NCBI GenBank assembly: GCA_964416425.1
Contig: CAYQEC010000005.1
Coordinates: 45,063-109,062, forward strand
Direction of reading: 5' to 3'
Source of the DNA: CAYQEC01 sp964416425
GTDB lineage: Bacteria; Actinomycetota; Acidimicrobiia; Spongiisociales; UBA5794
DNA length: 64,000 bases
The notes beneath the pieces are model-generated. The model ran no database searches. It was not told the origin of the DNA and saw nothing but the letters and a program-made list of their open reading frames with translations. The position numbers and the translations under genes are program-made. This document shows positions 1 to 8,310 of the stretch, piece by piece (position 1 is the stretch's first letter; every line of letters begins with the position of its first letter).

Positions 1-735
1 CTGCTCGACGAGCAGGGCGCCACCGGTCCGTTCCGGCTTGGTTGGGGCATGGACTATCCGTCGCCCTACAACTTCCTGCAGCCGCTGTTCGCTACCGAGA
101 GCACTCCTGACGTTGGCGGGTCGAACAACACGTTCTACAGCAACCCGGACTTCGATCAGGCTCTGGCCGATGGCGTAGATGCCTTCGCAGCCAGTGGCTC
201 CCTGAGCGACGCCATTCCGTTCTACCAGCATGCTGAGGACATCCTCTGTGAGGATGCCCAGATCATCCCGGTGTACTTCGGCAAGAGCCAGTACGTCTGG
301 AACGAGGGCGTCGACAACATCGTGATCGATGCGTTCGCAGACCTCGGCTACACCCTGGCCACTTCAGACGACGACCACGTGTCGACTGCGCTCGTTGAGC
401 CTGAGCACCTGATGCCTACGAACTCCAACGAGTCCGAGGGCATCGCCGTGCTTCGGGCGCTCTTCGCGCCGCTCGTCCAGTACGACCCGGCCACGATGGA
501 GCAGTTCCTCTTGTCCGCCGAGTCGGTCTCGTCGGACGACGGAGGCACGACCTGGACCATCGTGCTGAAGCCTGACTGGACGTTCCACAATGGCGAGCCG
601 GTGACGGCGTCGTCGTTCGTGAACGCCTGGAACTACGGGGCGTACGGCCCGAACGGTCAGCAGAACAACAGCTTCTACAACAACATCGTCGGCTACGCCG
701 AGATGAACCCGGCCCCCGAGGAGGAATCCGAGTAG
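1..735 (+). CDS. ABC transporter solute-binding protein, family 5 (partial, 5' end missing)
   Basis: C-terminal part of a DppA/OppA-like binding protein; the frame is open from base 1, so the start lies outside the window. It would capture peptides or similar solutes outside the membrane for the permease encoded just downstream. The first ~120 visible residues look like the closing part of the family fold (IIPVYFGKSQYVW). The last ~110 residues instead resemble the beginning of a family 5 protein (EPEHLMPTN, VLRALFAPLV, WTFHNGEPVTA) and then stop. The protein therefore seems to carry a partial second copy of its own N-terminal lobe. The substrate cannot be read from the sequence; the peptide assignment is by family and by the operon. 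Confidence 0.85.
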   Translation: MLDEQGATGPFRLGWGMDYPSPYNFLQPLFATESTPDVGGSNNTFYSNPDFDQALADGVDAFAASGSLSDAIPFYQHAEDILCEDAQIIPVYFGKSQYVWNEGVDNIVIDAFADLGYTLATSDDDHVSTALVEPEHLMPTNSNESEGIAVLRALFAPLVQYDPATMEQFLLSAESVSSDDGGTTWTIVLKPDWTFHNGEPVTASSFVNAWNYGAYGPNGQQNNSFYNNIVGYAEMNPAPEEESE

Positions 736-760
736 TCGGTTTCATCCATCTGAAGACGCG

Positions 761-787
761 GAAGGGCGCTCCGATGGGGCGCCCTTC
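761..787 (+). terminator. Hairpin between binding-protein and permease genes
   Basis: A perfect 9-bp stem (GAAGGGCGC / GCGCCCTTC) closes a 9-base loop, 26 bases after the binding-protein stop codon. There is no clear T run, so it may act as a partial terminator or as an mRNA 3' stabiliser. Such an element commonly keeps binding protein in excess over membrane components in ABC operons. It also argues against translation of the permease starting at the GTG at 791, directly behind the stem. Confidence 0.5.
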
Positions 788-850
788 GGCGTGGACCGGA
801 TCGATCCGCTAGATTCCTACCGCCCGACCCTGGTGAAGAAGGAGACGCTC

Positions 851-1777
851 TTGGGGCGGTATCTGGTACGACGAATCCTCCAGTTCATCCCGGTGTTCTT
901 CGTTGCCACCGCCATCATCTTCCTCTTCGTGTACCTGATGCCGGGAGACCCCATCCGGGCACTGGCTGGTGACCGGCAGATGTCGCCGTCGACCCGCCAG
1001 GCGCTGCGGGACCGCTACGACCTCGACGACCCATTTCACGTTCAGTACGTCAAGTACATGGGCCGGCTCTTCACCGGGGATCTCGGTGAGGATTTCCGCG
1101 GCCAACAGGTGACCGAGAAGCTGGCCGCCAAGCTGCCCGTGACCATGCGGCTCGCTCTCATGGCTTTCGTCTTCGAGGTGGTGATAGGGATCCTCGCCGG
1201 GATCCTTGCCGGCGTCCGCAAGAACGGCTTCATGGACAACCTGGTCTTAGCAAGCACGCTGGTGGTGATTGCGATCCCGATCTTCGTGCTGGGCTTCATA
1301 GCCCAGTACATGCTGGGGGTGAGGTTGGGAGTCATGCCGATCTCCTACAACCCCAGTCGTCCGACCTTCAGTCTCCTCATGCCTGCGCTGGTACTGGGCT
1401 CGGTGTCGCTGGCCTACATCGCCCGCCTCACACGAACCAGCCTGGTAGAGAACCTGCGTGCCGACTACGTGCGCACTGCGACTTCGAAGGGACTTTCGCG
1501 GCGGCGTGTGGTGGGCATACACACCCTGCGCAATTCGATGATCCCGGTGGTCACCTACCTCGCCATCGATCTCGGCGCCCTGATGGGAGGCGCCATCATC
1601 ACCGAGACCATCTTCAATGTGCCCGGCATCGGCAGAGAGGTGTACAACGCGGTGCGGAGCCAGGAGAACGCCGTCGTGGTGGGCATCGTCACCTTCCTCG
1701 TCGTCGTGTACATGGTCGCCAATCTGGTCGTGGACGTGCTCTACGCCGTGCTCGATCCGAGGATCCGCTATGACTGA
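851..1777 (+). CDS. ABC transporter permease, DppB/OppB type
   Basis: First inner-membrane subunit of the peptide-type importer, about 308 residues with the usual six hydrophobic segments. The start begins LGRYLVRRILQFIPVFFV, typical of the family. The EAA coupling loop (TATSKGLSRRRVVGIHTLRNS) contacts the ATPases. The frame is open up to a GTG at 791, but the TTG at 851 is preceded by AAGGAG at 839-844 with six bases of spacing and matches the family N terminus, so it is preferred. The 3' end overlaps the next permease gene by 8 bases. Confidence 0.88.
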   Translation: MGRYLVRRILQFIPVFFVATAIIFLFVYLMPGDPIRALAGDRQMSPSTRQALRDRYDLDDPFHVQYVKYMGRLFTGDLGEDFRGQQVTEKLAAKLPVTMRLALMAFVFEVVIGILAGILAGVRKNGFMDNLVLASTLVVIAIPIFVLGFIAQYMLGVRLGVMPISYNPSRPTFSLLMPALVLGSVSLAYIARLTRTSLVENLRADYVRTATSKGLSRRRVVGIHTLRNSMIPVVTYLAIDLGALMGGAIITETIFNVPGIGREVYNAVRSQENAVVVGIVTFLVVVYMVANLVVDVLYAVLDPRIRYD

Positions 1778-2687
1778 ACCGATGACCAGCGCCGCACTGG
1801 TAGGGGCGGAGGCGATCGAGGAGATACCGATTGGGCCGGAAGGAAGCTTGTGGTCGGACGCGTGGCGCCTGCTACGGCGGCGTCCCATCTTCATCATCTC
1901 GTCACTGCTGGTGATTCTCATGGTTCTCATCGCTCTCTTCCCAGGCCTCTTCAACTTCCCCGGCTACAACCCGCGCGATTGCCCGTTGCAGGATGCGCGG
2001 CTGCGGCCGAGCGCCGAGCACTGGTTCGGTACGGATCTGCTTGGCTGCGATTACTACGCCCGTGTCCTCTACGGGACACGGGTGTCGATCGCCATCGGAA
2101 TCATCGTCACCACCGTCGCCACCGTTGTTGCCCTCATCTTCGGATCAATCGCCGGCTACTACGGGGGTCTCGTCGACACGCTCATCGCTCGCGCCACCGA
2201 CGTGGTGTTCGCCATCCCCCTCATCCTGGGCGGCATCCTCATCCTCAGCCTCGTCGGGCAGCGTGGGATCATGCAGGTGAGCGCGGTACTCATCCTCTTG
2301 GGATGGCCGACGATGCTCCGCCTGGCGCGCTCGTCGGTCCTGGCGGTCAAGGAGAACGACTACGTCGATGCGGCTCGTGCTCTGGGGGCGAGCAGCTTCC
2401 GGATCATCCGCCGTCACATCCTCCCCAATGCGCTGGCTCCGGTGATCGTCTACGCCACCATCACCGTGGGAACGATCATCGCGGCGGAAGCGGCGCTCTC
2501 GTTCCTCGGTGTCGGCCTCCAGCTCCCCGCTATCTCCTGGGGCCTCATGATCAGCGTTGCCCAAAACCGGCTACGCACCGATCCCCACCTGCTGTTCTTC
2601 CCCGGGCTCTTCCTCTCCATCACGGTGTTCGCCTTCATCTTGATGGGTGACGCCCTGCGCGACGCTCTCGATCCGAAGCTCCGCTGA
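1770..2687 (+). CDS. ABC transporter permease, DppC/OppC type
   Basis: Second membrane subunit, 305 residues. A short cytoplasmic N terminus precedes the first membrane segment near residue 35, as in OppC. Family motifs are visible: HWFGTDLLGCDYYARVLYG in the periplasmic part, the EAA loop (DAARALGASSFRIIRRHILPN), and LSFLGVGLQ followed by SWGLM. The ATG at 1770 lies inside the end of the dppB-like gene (ATGACTGA), pointing to coupled translation. It pairs with the upstream permease to form the channel. The next gene follows through an ATGA overlap at 2687. Confidence 0.92.
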   Translation: MTEPMTSAALVGAEAIEEIPIGPEGSLWSDAWRLLRRRPIFIISSLLVILMVLIALFPGLFNFPGYNPRDCPLQDARLRPSAEHWFGTDLLGCDYYARVLYGTRVSIAIGIIVTTVATVVALIFGSIAGYYGGLVDTLIARATDVVFAIPLILGGILILSLVGQRGIMQVSAVLILLGWPTMLRLARSSVLAVKENDYVDAARALGASSFRIIRRHILPNALAPVIVYATITVGTIIAAEAALSFLGVGLQLPAISWGLMISVAQNRLRTDPHLLFFPGLFLSITVFAFILMGDALRDALDPKLR

Positions 2688-3730
2688 TGACAGCCGTGGA
2701 TACCTACAAGAAGAACACGATCGGTGATCGAGCGCTCGATCCCTCGGCGCCGCTGCTCACCGTTGATGATCTCCACGTCGAGTTCCGCATGGACATGGGC
2801 ACGGTGAAGGCGGTCAATGGCCTCACCTACAGCCTGGACCGGCATGAGACGCTGGCCATCCTCGGTGAGTCCGGAAGCGGAAAGAGCGTGAATGCCCAGG
2901 CGGTGATGGGCATCATCGACACCCCTCCCGGCTACGTCACTCGAGGGAGCGTGAAGTTCCGCGGCGCCGAGCTCCTCGACCTTCCGGAGTCACAGCGACG
3001 CACGGTGCGCGGAGAGCGCATCGCGATGATCTTCCAGGATGCTCTCACCGCCCTCAACCCGGTCTTCTCTGTCGGATGGCAGATCGCCGAGATGTTCCGC
3101 ATCCATCGGGGCGCGACCAAGAAAGAGGGCTTCGAGAGGGCGATCGGGTTGATGGACCGAGCCAAGATCCCCATGGCCCGAGAGCGGGTGAACTCCTACC
3201 CGCACGAGTTCTCCGGGGGGATGCGTCAGCGGGTGATGATCGCCATGGCGCTGGCGCTCGACCCTGACATCCTCATCGCCGACGAGCCGACGACGGCCCT
3301 CGACGTCACCGTACAGGCCCAGATCATGCAGCTGCTCGCCGATCTCCAGCAGGAGACCGGCATGGGCCTCATCCTCATCACCCACGACCTCGGCGTCGTC
3401 GCCGAAGTGGCCGACAACGTCGTCGTGATGTATGCCGGGCGGGAGGTCGAGACGGGGGAGATCAACCAGGTGTACCACGATCCGACCCATCCCTACACGC
3501 TCGGGCTCATGCAGTCGATTCCACGGCCTGACGTGCACACCGACCGCCTCAACCCCATCAAGGGATCTCCTCCCGACCTCATGCACATCCCGTCGGGGTG
3601 CCCGTTCCATCCCCGCTGCCCCTATGCCAGGGAGAAGTGCGTCATCGAGGAGCCGTCCCTGCATGAGGTCGCTCCGGGGCGAGTGAGCGCTTGCCACTTC
3701 TGGAAGGAGGTCCGCGGTGACCGCGCCTGA
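2687..3730 (+). CDS. ABC transporter ATP-binding protein, DppD/OppD type
   Basis: First of two ATPases driving the importer, 347 residues. The Walker A motif GESGSGKS is near residues 60-67, the signature is FSGGMRQRV, and Walker B is ILIADEPTTALD. The C-terminal oligopeptide-transporter extension has the usual cysteine-rich stretch CPFHPRCPYAREKC. It begins at an ATGA overlap with the permease stop and ends 14 bases inside the next ATPase gene. With DppF it should form the cytoplasmic heterodimer. All key catalytic residues are present. Confidence 0.93.
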   Translation: MTAVDTYKKNTIGDRALDPSAPLLTVDDLHVEFRMDMGTVKAVNGLTYSLDRHETLAILGESGSGKSVNAQAVMGIIDTPPGYVTRGSVKFRGAELLDLPESQRRTVRGERIAMIFQDALTALNPVFSVGWQIAEMFRIHRGATKKEGFERAIGLMDRAKIPMARERVNSYPHEFSGGMRQRVMIAMALALDPDILIADEPTTALDVTVQAQIMQLLADLQQETGMGLILITHDLGVVAEVADNVVVMYAGREVETGEINQVYHDPTHPYTLGLMQSIPRPDVHTDRLNPIKGSPPDLMHIPSGCPFHPRCPYAREKCVIEEPSLHEVAPGRVSACHFWKEVRGDRA

Positions 3731-4742
3731 TCAGACCCCGACCTCAAACGAGGTGGTGCTGAAGGTCGAAAACCTCGTCAAGTACTTCCCCATCACACGA
3801 GGGATCCTCTTCCAGCACCAGATCGGCACGGTCAAGGCCGTCGATGACATCAGCTTCGATTTGCGCCGCGGCGAGACACTCGGCCTGGTGGGAGAGTCGG
3901 GCTGCGGCAAGACCACGACGGCGCGCACCATCCTGCGCCTGGAGAACCCGACCAGCGGCCACGCCTCCTACATGGGCCGCGACATCTTCGAGCTGTCCCG
4001 ATCGGAGATGCGGGAACTGCGACGGAGAATCCAGGTGATCTTCCAGGACCCCTACGCCTCACTCAACCCGCGGATGACGATCGGCGACATCATCACCGAG
4101 GGATGGAGGGTTCACAAGGGCGTCGTCGCCAAGCCGAAACAGCGGGCCCGAGTCCATGAGCTGCTGGAGTTGGTGGGCCTCAACCCGGATCACATCAATC
4201 GCTATCCGCATCAGTTCTCCGGCGGGCAGCGCCAGCGTATCGGCGTCGCCCGTGCCTTGGCACTCGAGCCGCGCATCATCATCTGTGACGAGCCGGTTTC
4301 GGCACTCGACGTGTCGGTGCAGGCGCAGGTGGTCAACCTGCTGGAGGACATCCAGGACGAGCTTGGCCTGTCGTACCTGTTCATCGCCCACGACCTGTCG
4401 GTCGTGCGCCACATCTGCGACCACATCGCCGTGATGTACCTGGGGAAGATCGTCGAGATCGGCAACGAGTACGACGTGTACGACAACAGCGCCCACCCCT
4501 ACACGGAAGCGCTGCTGTCGGCCGTCCCGATCCCCGATCCGGCTCTCAGGGACAAGGAGCGGAGGATCTTGCTGGAGGGCGACGTGCCGAGCCCCGCCGA
4601 CCCGCCGAGTGGCTGTCGCTTCCGGACGCGCTGCTGGAAGGCGCAGGACGTGTGCGCCACCGATCCGCCCGAGTTGGTGGAGCGAGGCCAGGGGCACCCG
4701 GTGGCGTGCCATTTCCCCCAGGTGGAATTCGCCAGGCCTTAG
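3717..4742 (+). CDS. ABC transporter ATP-binding protein, DppF/OppF type
   Basis: Second ATPase of the importer, 341 residues. It contains GESGCGKTT (Walker A), FSGGQRQRIGVARAL (signature) and IIICDEPVSALD (Walker B), plus the C-terminal oligopeptide extension (CRFRTRCWKAQDVC). The GTG at 3717 is preceded by AAGGAGG, inside the end of the preceding ATPase gene. It is the last gene of the transporter operon; the next gene begins 27 bases downstream and looks unrelated. Confidence 0.92.
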   Translation: MTAPDQTPTSNEVVLKVENLVKYFPITRGILFQHQIGTVKAVDDISFDLRRGETLGLVGESGCGKTTTARTILRLENPTSGHASYMGRDIFELSRSEMRELRRRIQVIFQDPYASLNPRMTIGDIITEGWRVHKGVVAKPKQRARVHELLELVGLNPDHINRYPHQFSGGQRQRIGVARALALEPRIIICDEPVSALDVSVQAQVVNLLEDIQDELGLSYLFIAHDLSVVRHICDHIAVMYLGKIVEIGNEYDVYDNSAHPYTEALLSAVPIPDPALRDKERRILLEGDVPSPADPPSGCRFRTRCWKAQDVCATDPPELVERGQGHPVACHFPQVEFARP

Positions 4743-4769
4743 CCACGGCAAGGAGCCCCCCTCAGCGCC

Positions 4770-5240
4770 ATGAGCGTCCCGCCGTTCGCTCGCCGCTTCG
4801 CTCTTTCGGTCCTGGTACTCGCGCTGCCCTGCGCCGCCTGCTCGTCGTCGGGCGACACCACCACGACGACGACCGAGGGGGTCGCTCCCGGGGAGTTCGC
4901 CTTCGTCACCTACACGCCGGAGGAGGGCGACCAGGCCATCGCCAACATGCCGGCGACGTTGGTGCTCGACAACGGGTGCACCTGGCTCGACGTGGGCCCG
5001 AACGACCGGCCGCTCCTCGCACTGTGGCCTGCAGACTGGACGGCCGAGGTGGTGGGGGACGGGATCGAGATCCGCAAGTCCGACGGGACGGTGATACCGT
5101 TCGGCGAGCCTCTCTTGTTCCCGGGTGGAGGCACGACGCACGAGAGCGCCGCCGAGGTGGTGACCTCCCCCATCCCGATGCGATGCCTCGACTTCATGGA
5201 GTATCTGGTCTTCGACGTGTTGCCGGCGACCCTGGATTGA
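4770..5240 (+). CDS. Small putative lipoprotein, unknown function
   Basis: A 156-residue exported protein. Positive residues and a hydrophobic stretch (LSVLVLALPCAAC) form a lipoprotein signal with the candidate lipid-bearing cysteine near residue 24, followed by a low-complexity Ser/Thr linker. The mature part has two cysteines (LDNGCTWLD and PIPMRCLDF) that could form a disulfide. No family is recognised. It follows the ABC transporter operon by 27 bases on the same strand, so it may be transcribed with it, but no link to transport is visible. Confidence 0.6.
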   Translation: MSVPPFARRFALSVLVLALPCAACSSSGDTTTTTTEGVAPGEFAFVTYTPEEGDQAIANMPATLVLDNGCTWLDVGPNDRPLLALWPADWTAEVVGDGIEIRKSDGTVIPFGEPLLFPGGGTTHESAAEVVTSPIPMRCLDFMEYLVFDVLPATLD

Positions 5241-5291
5241 GGCGAACGTCCGGGAAGTACGAGGAGGGCTGCCCTCGGCCGCGGAACGACC

Positions 5292-6287
5292 TCAGGATTC
5301 GGGGAGGTCGGTGACGATCTGCGGCGGCTGGTAGGTGACTTCGCTCACCACCGTGCCGGGAGGGATGCCCAGCTCCGTGTCGCCGTCGACGTCGGTCCCG
5401 GTCCGGTCGATCAGTGTCCCGTCCGGTCCCAGGGTGATGGCGTCACGCTGGATCCCTCCGTTCTGCTCGTAGGTGACGGCGAGGGTGATCGCGCCGTCGG
5501 GCCGGCGCTCCACGAGATCGAGCGGCAGGCCGGCCAGCATCTCGGCGATGGCGGCCCGCAGCTCGGGGCCGGCGACGCCGGTTTCGAGGATTTCACCGGC
5601 CTTGTCGAACAGCTCGACGTGGAGCGGCCGCTCGCCAGAGCCGAGGGCGAGCTGGGTCTCCAAGGCCTCTCGGAGCCGGTCGGCGTCGGCGGGCCAGTCG
5701 GTGGTGGCGTTGTCGTTCTCGATGCCGGTGTAGCGCCCGAACACCACCTCTCCCACCTGGTCCCGCTCAGCGCCGCCGTTGGCCTCCCAGGCGGCACGCA
5801 CCTCGTCATCGAAGAAGATCGGCTCGCCGGCGATGCTCCGACGCTGGTAGAACGAGGTGGCCGGCTGGTACCAGACCTCGACGTGCTCGGGCAGGAGGTA
5901 GCCGACGCTGGCGCGGTCAAGCCCGAATTCCTCACCTGGCCTCACTCCGAGGTTGGTCGCGTCGTACTCGAGGGAGATGAAAGAGCCCGTGGGAATGTCG
6001 AGTGGCGTTGCGTCGCGGGCGGCGTGAGCGATCTCGGTGAGTGCCGCCTCGGCGGCTCCCGGCTGGAGGGCGGCAACGCCGACGAAGAGGGCGGCGACGA
6101 TGGCCATGGCCGCGGCGGGGACCGCCCAACGCCATCCGATGCGCCACCGCCGGCGGGTGGCGAGGGCCCCATCGGCGGCGATGACTCGTTCCAGGCGCGT
6201 GAAGGCGGCCCGCTCCTCTTCGGGAGTGGGTGCGGGGTCGCCGGCGAGGCGGCGGAGGTGCTCGAATGGATCGAAGGGATCACTCAT
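5292..6287 (-). CDS. Membrane-anchored protein paired with ECF sigma factor (probable anti-sigma factor)
   Basis: 331 residues: a cytoplasmic N terminus of about 65 residues, one membrane segment (WAVPAAAMAIVAALFVGVAA) and a large external domain. This layout and its place directly behind an ECF sigma gene are typical of actinobacterial anti-sigma partners of the type often called CU044_5270 family. The ATG at 6287 overlaps the sigma stop by 8 bases (ATGAGTGA), giving translational coupling. A longer open frame upstream is only an overlap with the sigma gene. No ZAS zinc motif (HxxxCxxC) is visible, so the anti-sigma role is inferred from context. Confidence 0.7.
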   Translation of the reverse strand: MSDPFDPFEHLRRLAGDPAPTPEEERAAFTRLERVIAADGALATRRRWRIGWRWAVPAAAMAIVAALFVGVAALQPGAAEAALTEIAHAARDATPLDIPTGSFISLEYDATNLGVRPGEEFGLDRASVGYLLPEHVEVWYQPATSFYQRRSIAGEPIFFDDEVRAAWEANGGAERDQVGEVVFGRYTGIENDNATTDWPADADRLREALETQLALGSGERPLHVELFDKAGEILETGVAGPELRAAIAEMLAGLPLDLVERRPDGAITLAVTYEQNGGIQRDAITLGPDGTLIDRTGTDVDGDTELGIPPGTVVSEVTYQPPQIVTDLPES

Positions 6288-6891
6288 CGGATCGTCCTGG
6301 AGGTTCACTAGGTGATTGGTCGTCTTCTGCAAAAAGGTTCCGGAGCCGGTCCCGGGCGCGGGAGAGTCGGGACCGCACCGTGCCCACCGGGATGCCCAAG
6401 GTCTCGCCGATCTCCTGGTAGCTGAGGTCGGCAAGCAGGTGCAGGCCCACCACGTCCCGTTCCTCGGGCCGCAGCCGCTCCAGGACACGGCGCAGCTCGG
6501 CATGGGCGGTCGCGGCGTCGACCCGGTCGATGAGGTCGTCCTCGAACCCGGGCTCTACCCAGCCCGACGGATTCGCCGCTTCCAGGCTGTCGTCGGTGAC
6601 GGGAAGGAGCCGGATCCGCCGGGCCCGCTTCCGGTAGTGGGCAAAGACGAGGTGGCCGGCGATTCCGTAGAGCCAAGGCAGCGCCGTTGGTCGGGTGAGG
6701 TCGTAGGTGTGCCGTGATTTGAAGGCCTGTTCGAACACCTCGGCCGCCAAGTCGTTGCCGTCGCCGGGGCCGACCGCCCGGACCAGGTAGCGGTAGATGG
6801 CGTGGTAGTGGCGGTGGAAGAGCGCGCCGAACTCTTCCGGGTCGGCCAAGGAGGCCTCGATGAGTTCGGCATCGCTCCGGTCGCCCGTCAT
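6280..6891 (-). CDS. ECF-type RNA polymerase sigma factor
   Basis: About 203 residues. Region 2 (FHRHYHAIYRYLVRAVG, DLAAEVFEQAF) binds the core enzyme and the -10 element. Region 4 is a helix-turn-helix (LSYQEIGETLGIPVGTVRSRLSRARDRL). The ATG at 6891 is preferred; a GTG at 6909 would add six residues. It is coupled to the downstream membrane protein, its likely antagonist. A similar sigma/membrane pair occurs at 45.4-47.0 kb. Confidence 0.9.
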   Translation of the reverse strand: MTGDRSDAELIEASLADPEEFGALFHRHYHAIYRYLVRAVGPGDGNDLAAEVFEQAFKSRHTYDLTRPTALPWLYGIAGHLVFAHYRKRARRIRLLPVTDDSLEAANPSGWVEPGFEDDLIDRVDAATAHAELRRVLERLRPEERDVVGLHLLADLSYQEIGETLGIPVGTVRSRLSRARDRLRNLFAEDDQSPSEPPGRSDE

Positions 6892-6935
6892 TGCGGCACA
6901 TCTTGCCACGTGCCGGCGATCGGAGTCTGCCGGCG

Positions 6936-7499
6936 TCAGCTACTCAGGTAGGCGACGGATTCCGTTCGGTTGTTGAGGGTCGACAGGTTGTCGGTGGTGC
7001 CTGACCCGTAGGTGTCCTGCGACGCACCGCCCTTGTTCGGGTAGTCGTAGTGCCTCAGCCGGGTGCAGCCGTTCCACGACGACGAGATCTGGTTGTCCCA
7101 CGCCGCGCTCGTGTTCCACCAGCCGCCGGTGCACGACGAGCCCCGGATCGTCACCGAACTGCCGGAGCCGTTGAAGCCGTCGTAGTGGGTGCCGAGAGCG
7201 AAGCCGGACAGCAGCACCTGCAGGTCGGGATCGGTCCACAGCGCCGCCGCCGGCGTCCCCGGGTCGACCCTCACCGCGCCTCCGCTGGCGTCGGCGACCG
7301 CCTCGGCAAAGCTGGCAAAGCACCGCGCCGGGGCCATCACCAGCTCCCCGTCGGGCTTCTGATACCGCACCTGGAGCACGCAGTGGGTCTCGGGCTCCGG
7401 TGTGTCCGCCGTCGCGGCGGGTGACGGCGCCAGGGTCGCCGCCCCTGCTACTCCCACCAGCAGCGCCATGAGCCATCGCGCCGAATGATGCATGGACAT
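6936..7499 (-). CDS. Secreted protein, possible beta/gamma-crystallin-like or I36 inhibitor-like fold
   Basis: 187 residues beginning with a signal peptide (ARWLMALLVGVAGAATLAPSPA). The ATG at 7499 has a GGAGG site five bases upstream; a longer frame to 7622 is less likely. The mature part ends in an aromatic, Gly/Asn-rich domain with CTGGWWNTS, NGCTRLRHYD and NLSTLNNRTESVAYL. The last motif is like the Greek-key closing strand of crystallin-type proteins such as peptidase inhibitor family I36. The two cysteines in this domain could pair. The family call is tentative. Confidence 0.6.
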   Translation of the reverse strand: MSMHHSARWLMALLVGVAGAATLAPSPAATADTPEPETHCVLQVRYQKPDGELVMAPARCFASFAEAVADASGGAVRVDPGTPAAALWTDPDLQVLLSGFALGTHYDGFNGSGSSVTIRGSSCTGGWWNTSAAWDNQISSSWNGCTRLRHYDYPNKGGASQDTYGSGTTDNLSTLNNRTESVAYLSS

Positions 7500-7619
7500 G
7501 GGAACCTCCACAGATCGACCTCTCTCATTGTCCCCCGTCCCTCTGACATTTCCATCCCCGGAACCGGGAATCTGCTCGCGGCCAAGAGCAGCACGGGGGT
7601 CCCGGAGGGGCACGACCTC

Positions 7620-8310
7620 CACAGATCACCACTCCGGGGCCCAACGGGGCCCGCCTCGCTACCAAGACGATCGGCGACTACTCGCTGGGTTCGGTGATCG
7701 ACTCGCTCCCGGAGATGGACCCGGCGGTGGTCCTCGGTGAACCGACCGGCGCCGGCCCGTGAGGACCGCATTCCTCCCCCGCCACGGCGACGGGACGGCG
7801 ACCGTGTCCGCCCGGTGGACCCCATGGTTGGTGGCCGGCATCTCCTGGCCAGATGGGCTCTCCACACTGTGCGGTCCTTGGCACAAGACGGCTGGCAGCA
7901 GCGCGAGCCTGCTCGCGGCGTATCGGGAGGACGTCTACTGGCCAGGCCGGTGGCGTCTTCCAAGGGGAGGAAGCATGACGATCGTGACCGATCCCCGAGC
8001 GATCCGGACCCACCGATGCGGAGCGCCAGTGGCGGTGCTCGTGGTGATGGCCCCCGCTCGCCGGCTGCGGAGAGGAATCCATGAGGGTGGCGCCTACCGA
8101 AAGGTCGCCGGGCGAGCCGGCGACCACCATCTCCCGCGCCGGCGATGGCCCGAGCGTGCTCTGGCTGCGGTGCTCCGGCCCCTGGGCGGCGATCGACACA
8201 TCCGGTGCCGTGAACCCTTGATGGCCGGAAGCCAAGCGACTGTGATCATCGTGCAGGCGTCGTTTCGCTCACCTGTGACACGCTCGCGTGTGGGCCCGGC
8301 GACTCCCTAG
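7620..8310 (+). pseudogene. Cryptic stretch, possibly decayed small genes
   Basis: The ~800 bases between the secreted protein and aroG hold no convincing gene on either strand. On the plus strand, three adjacent frames look coding in succession. One ends GSVIDSLPEMDPAVVLGE at 7762; one begins at GTG 7759 (GTGA overlap); one starts at ATG 8081 behind GAGAGGAAT, runs 46 codons and has nearly all G/C third positions. A GGGGAGG site also precedes an ATG at 7975 in the middle frame. This could be a frameshifted gene, small genes, or chance in GC-rich DNA. No family is recognised. Confidence 0.25.
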
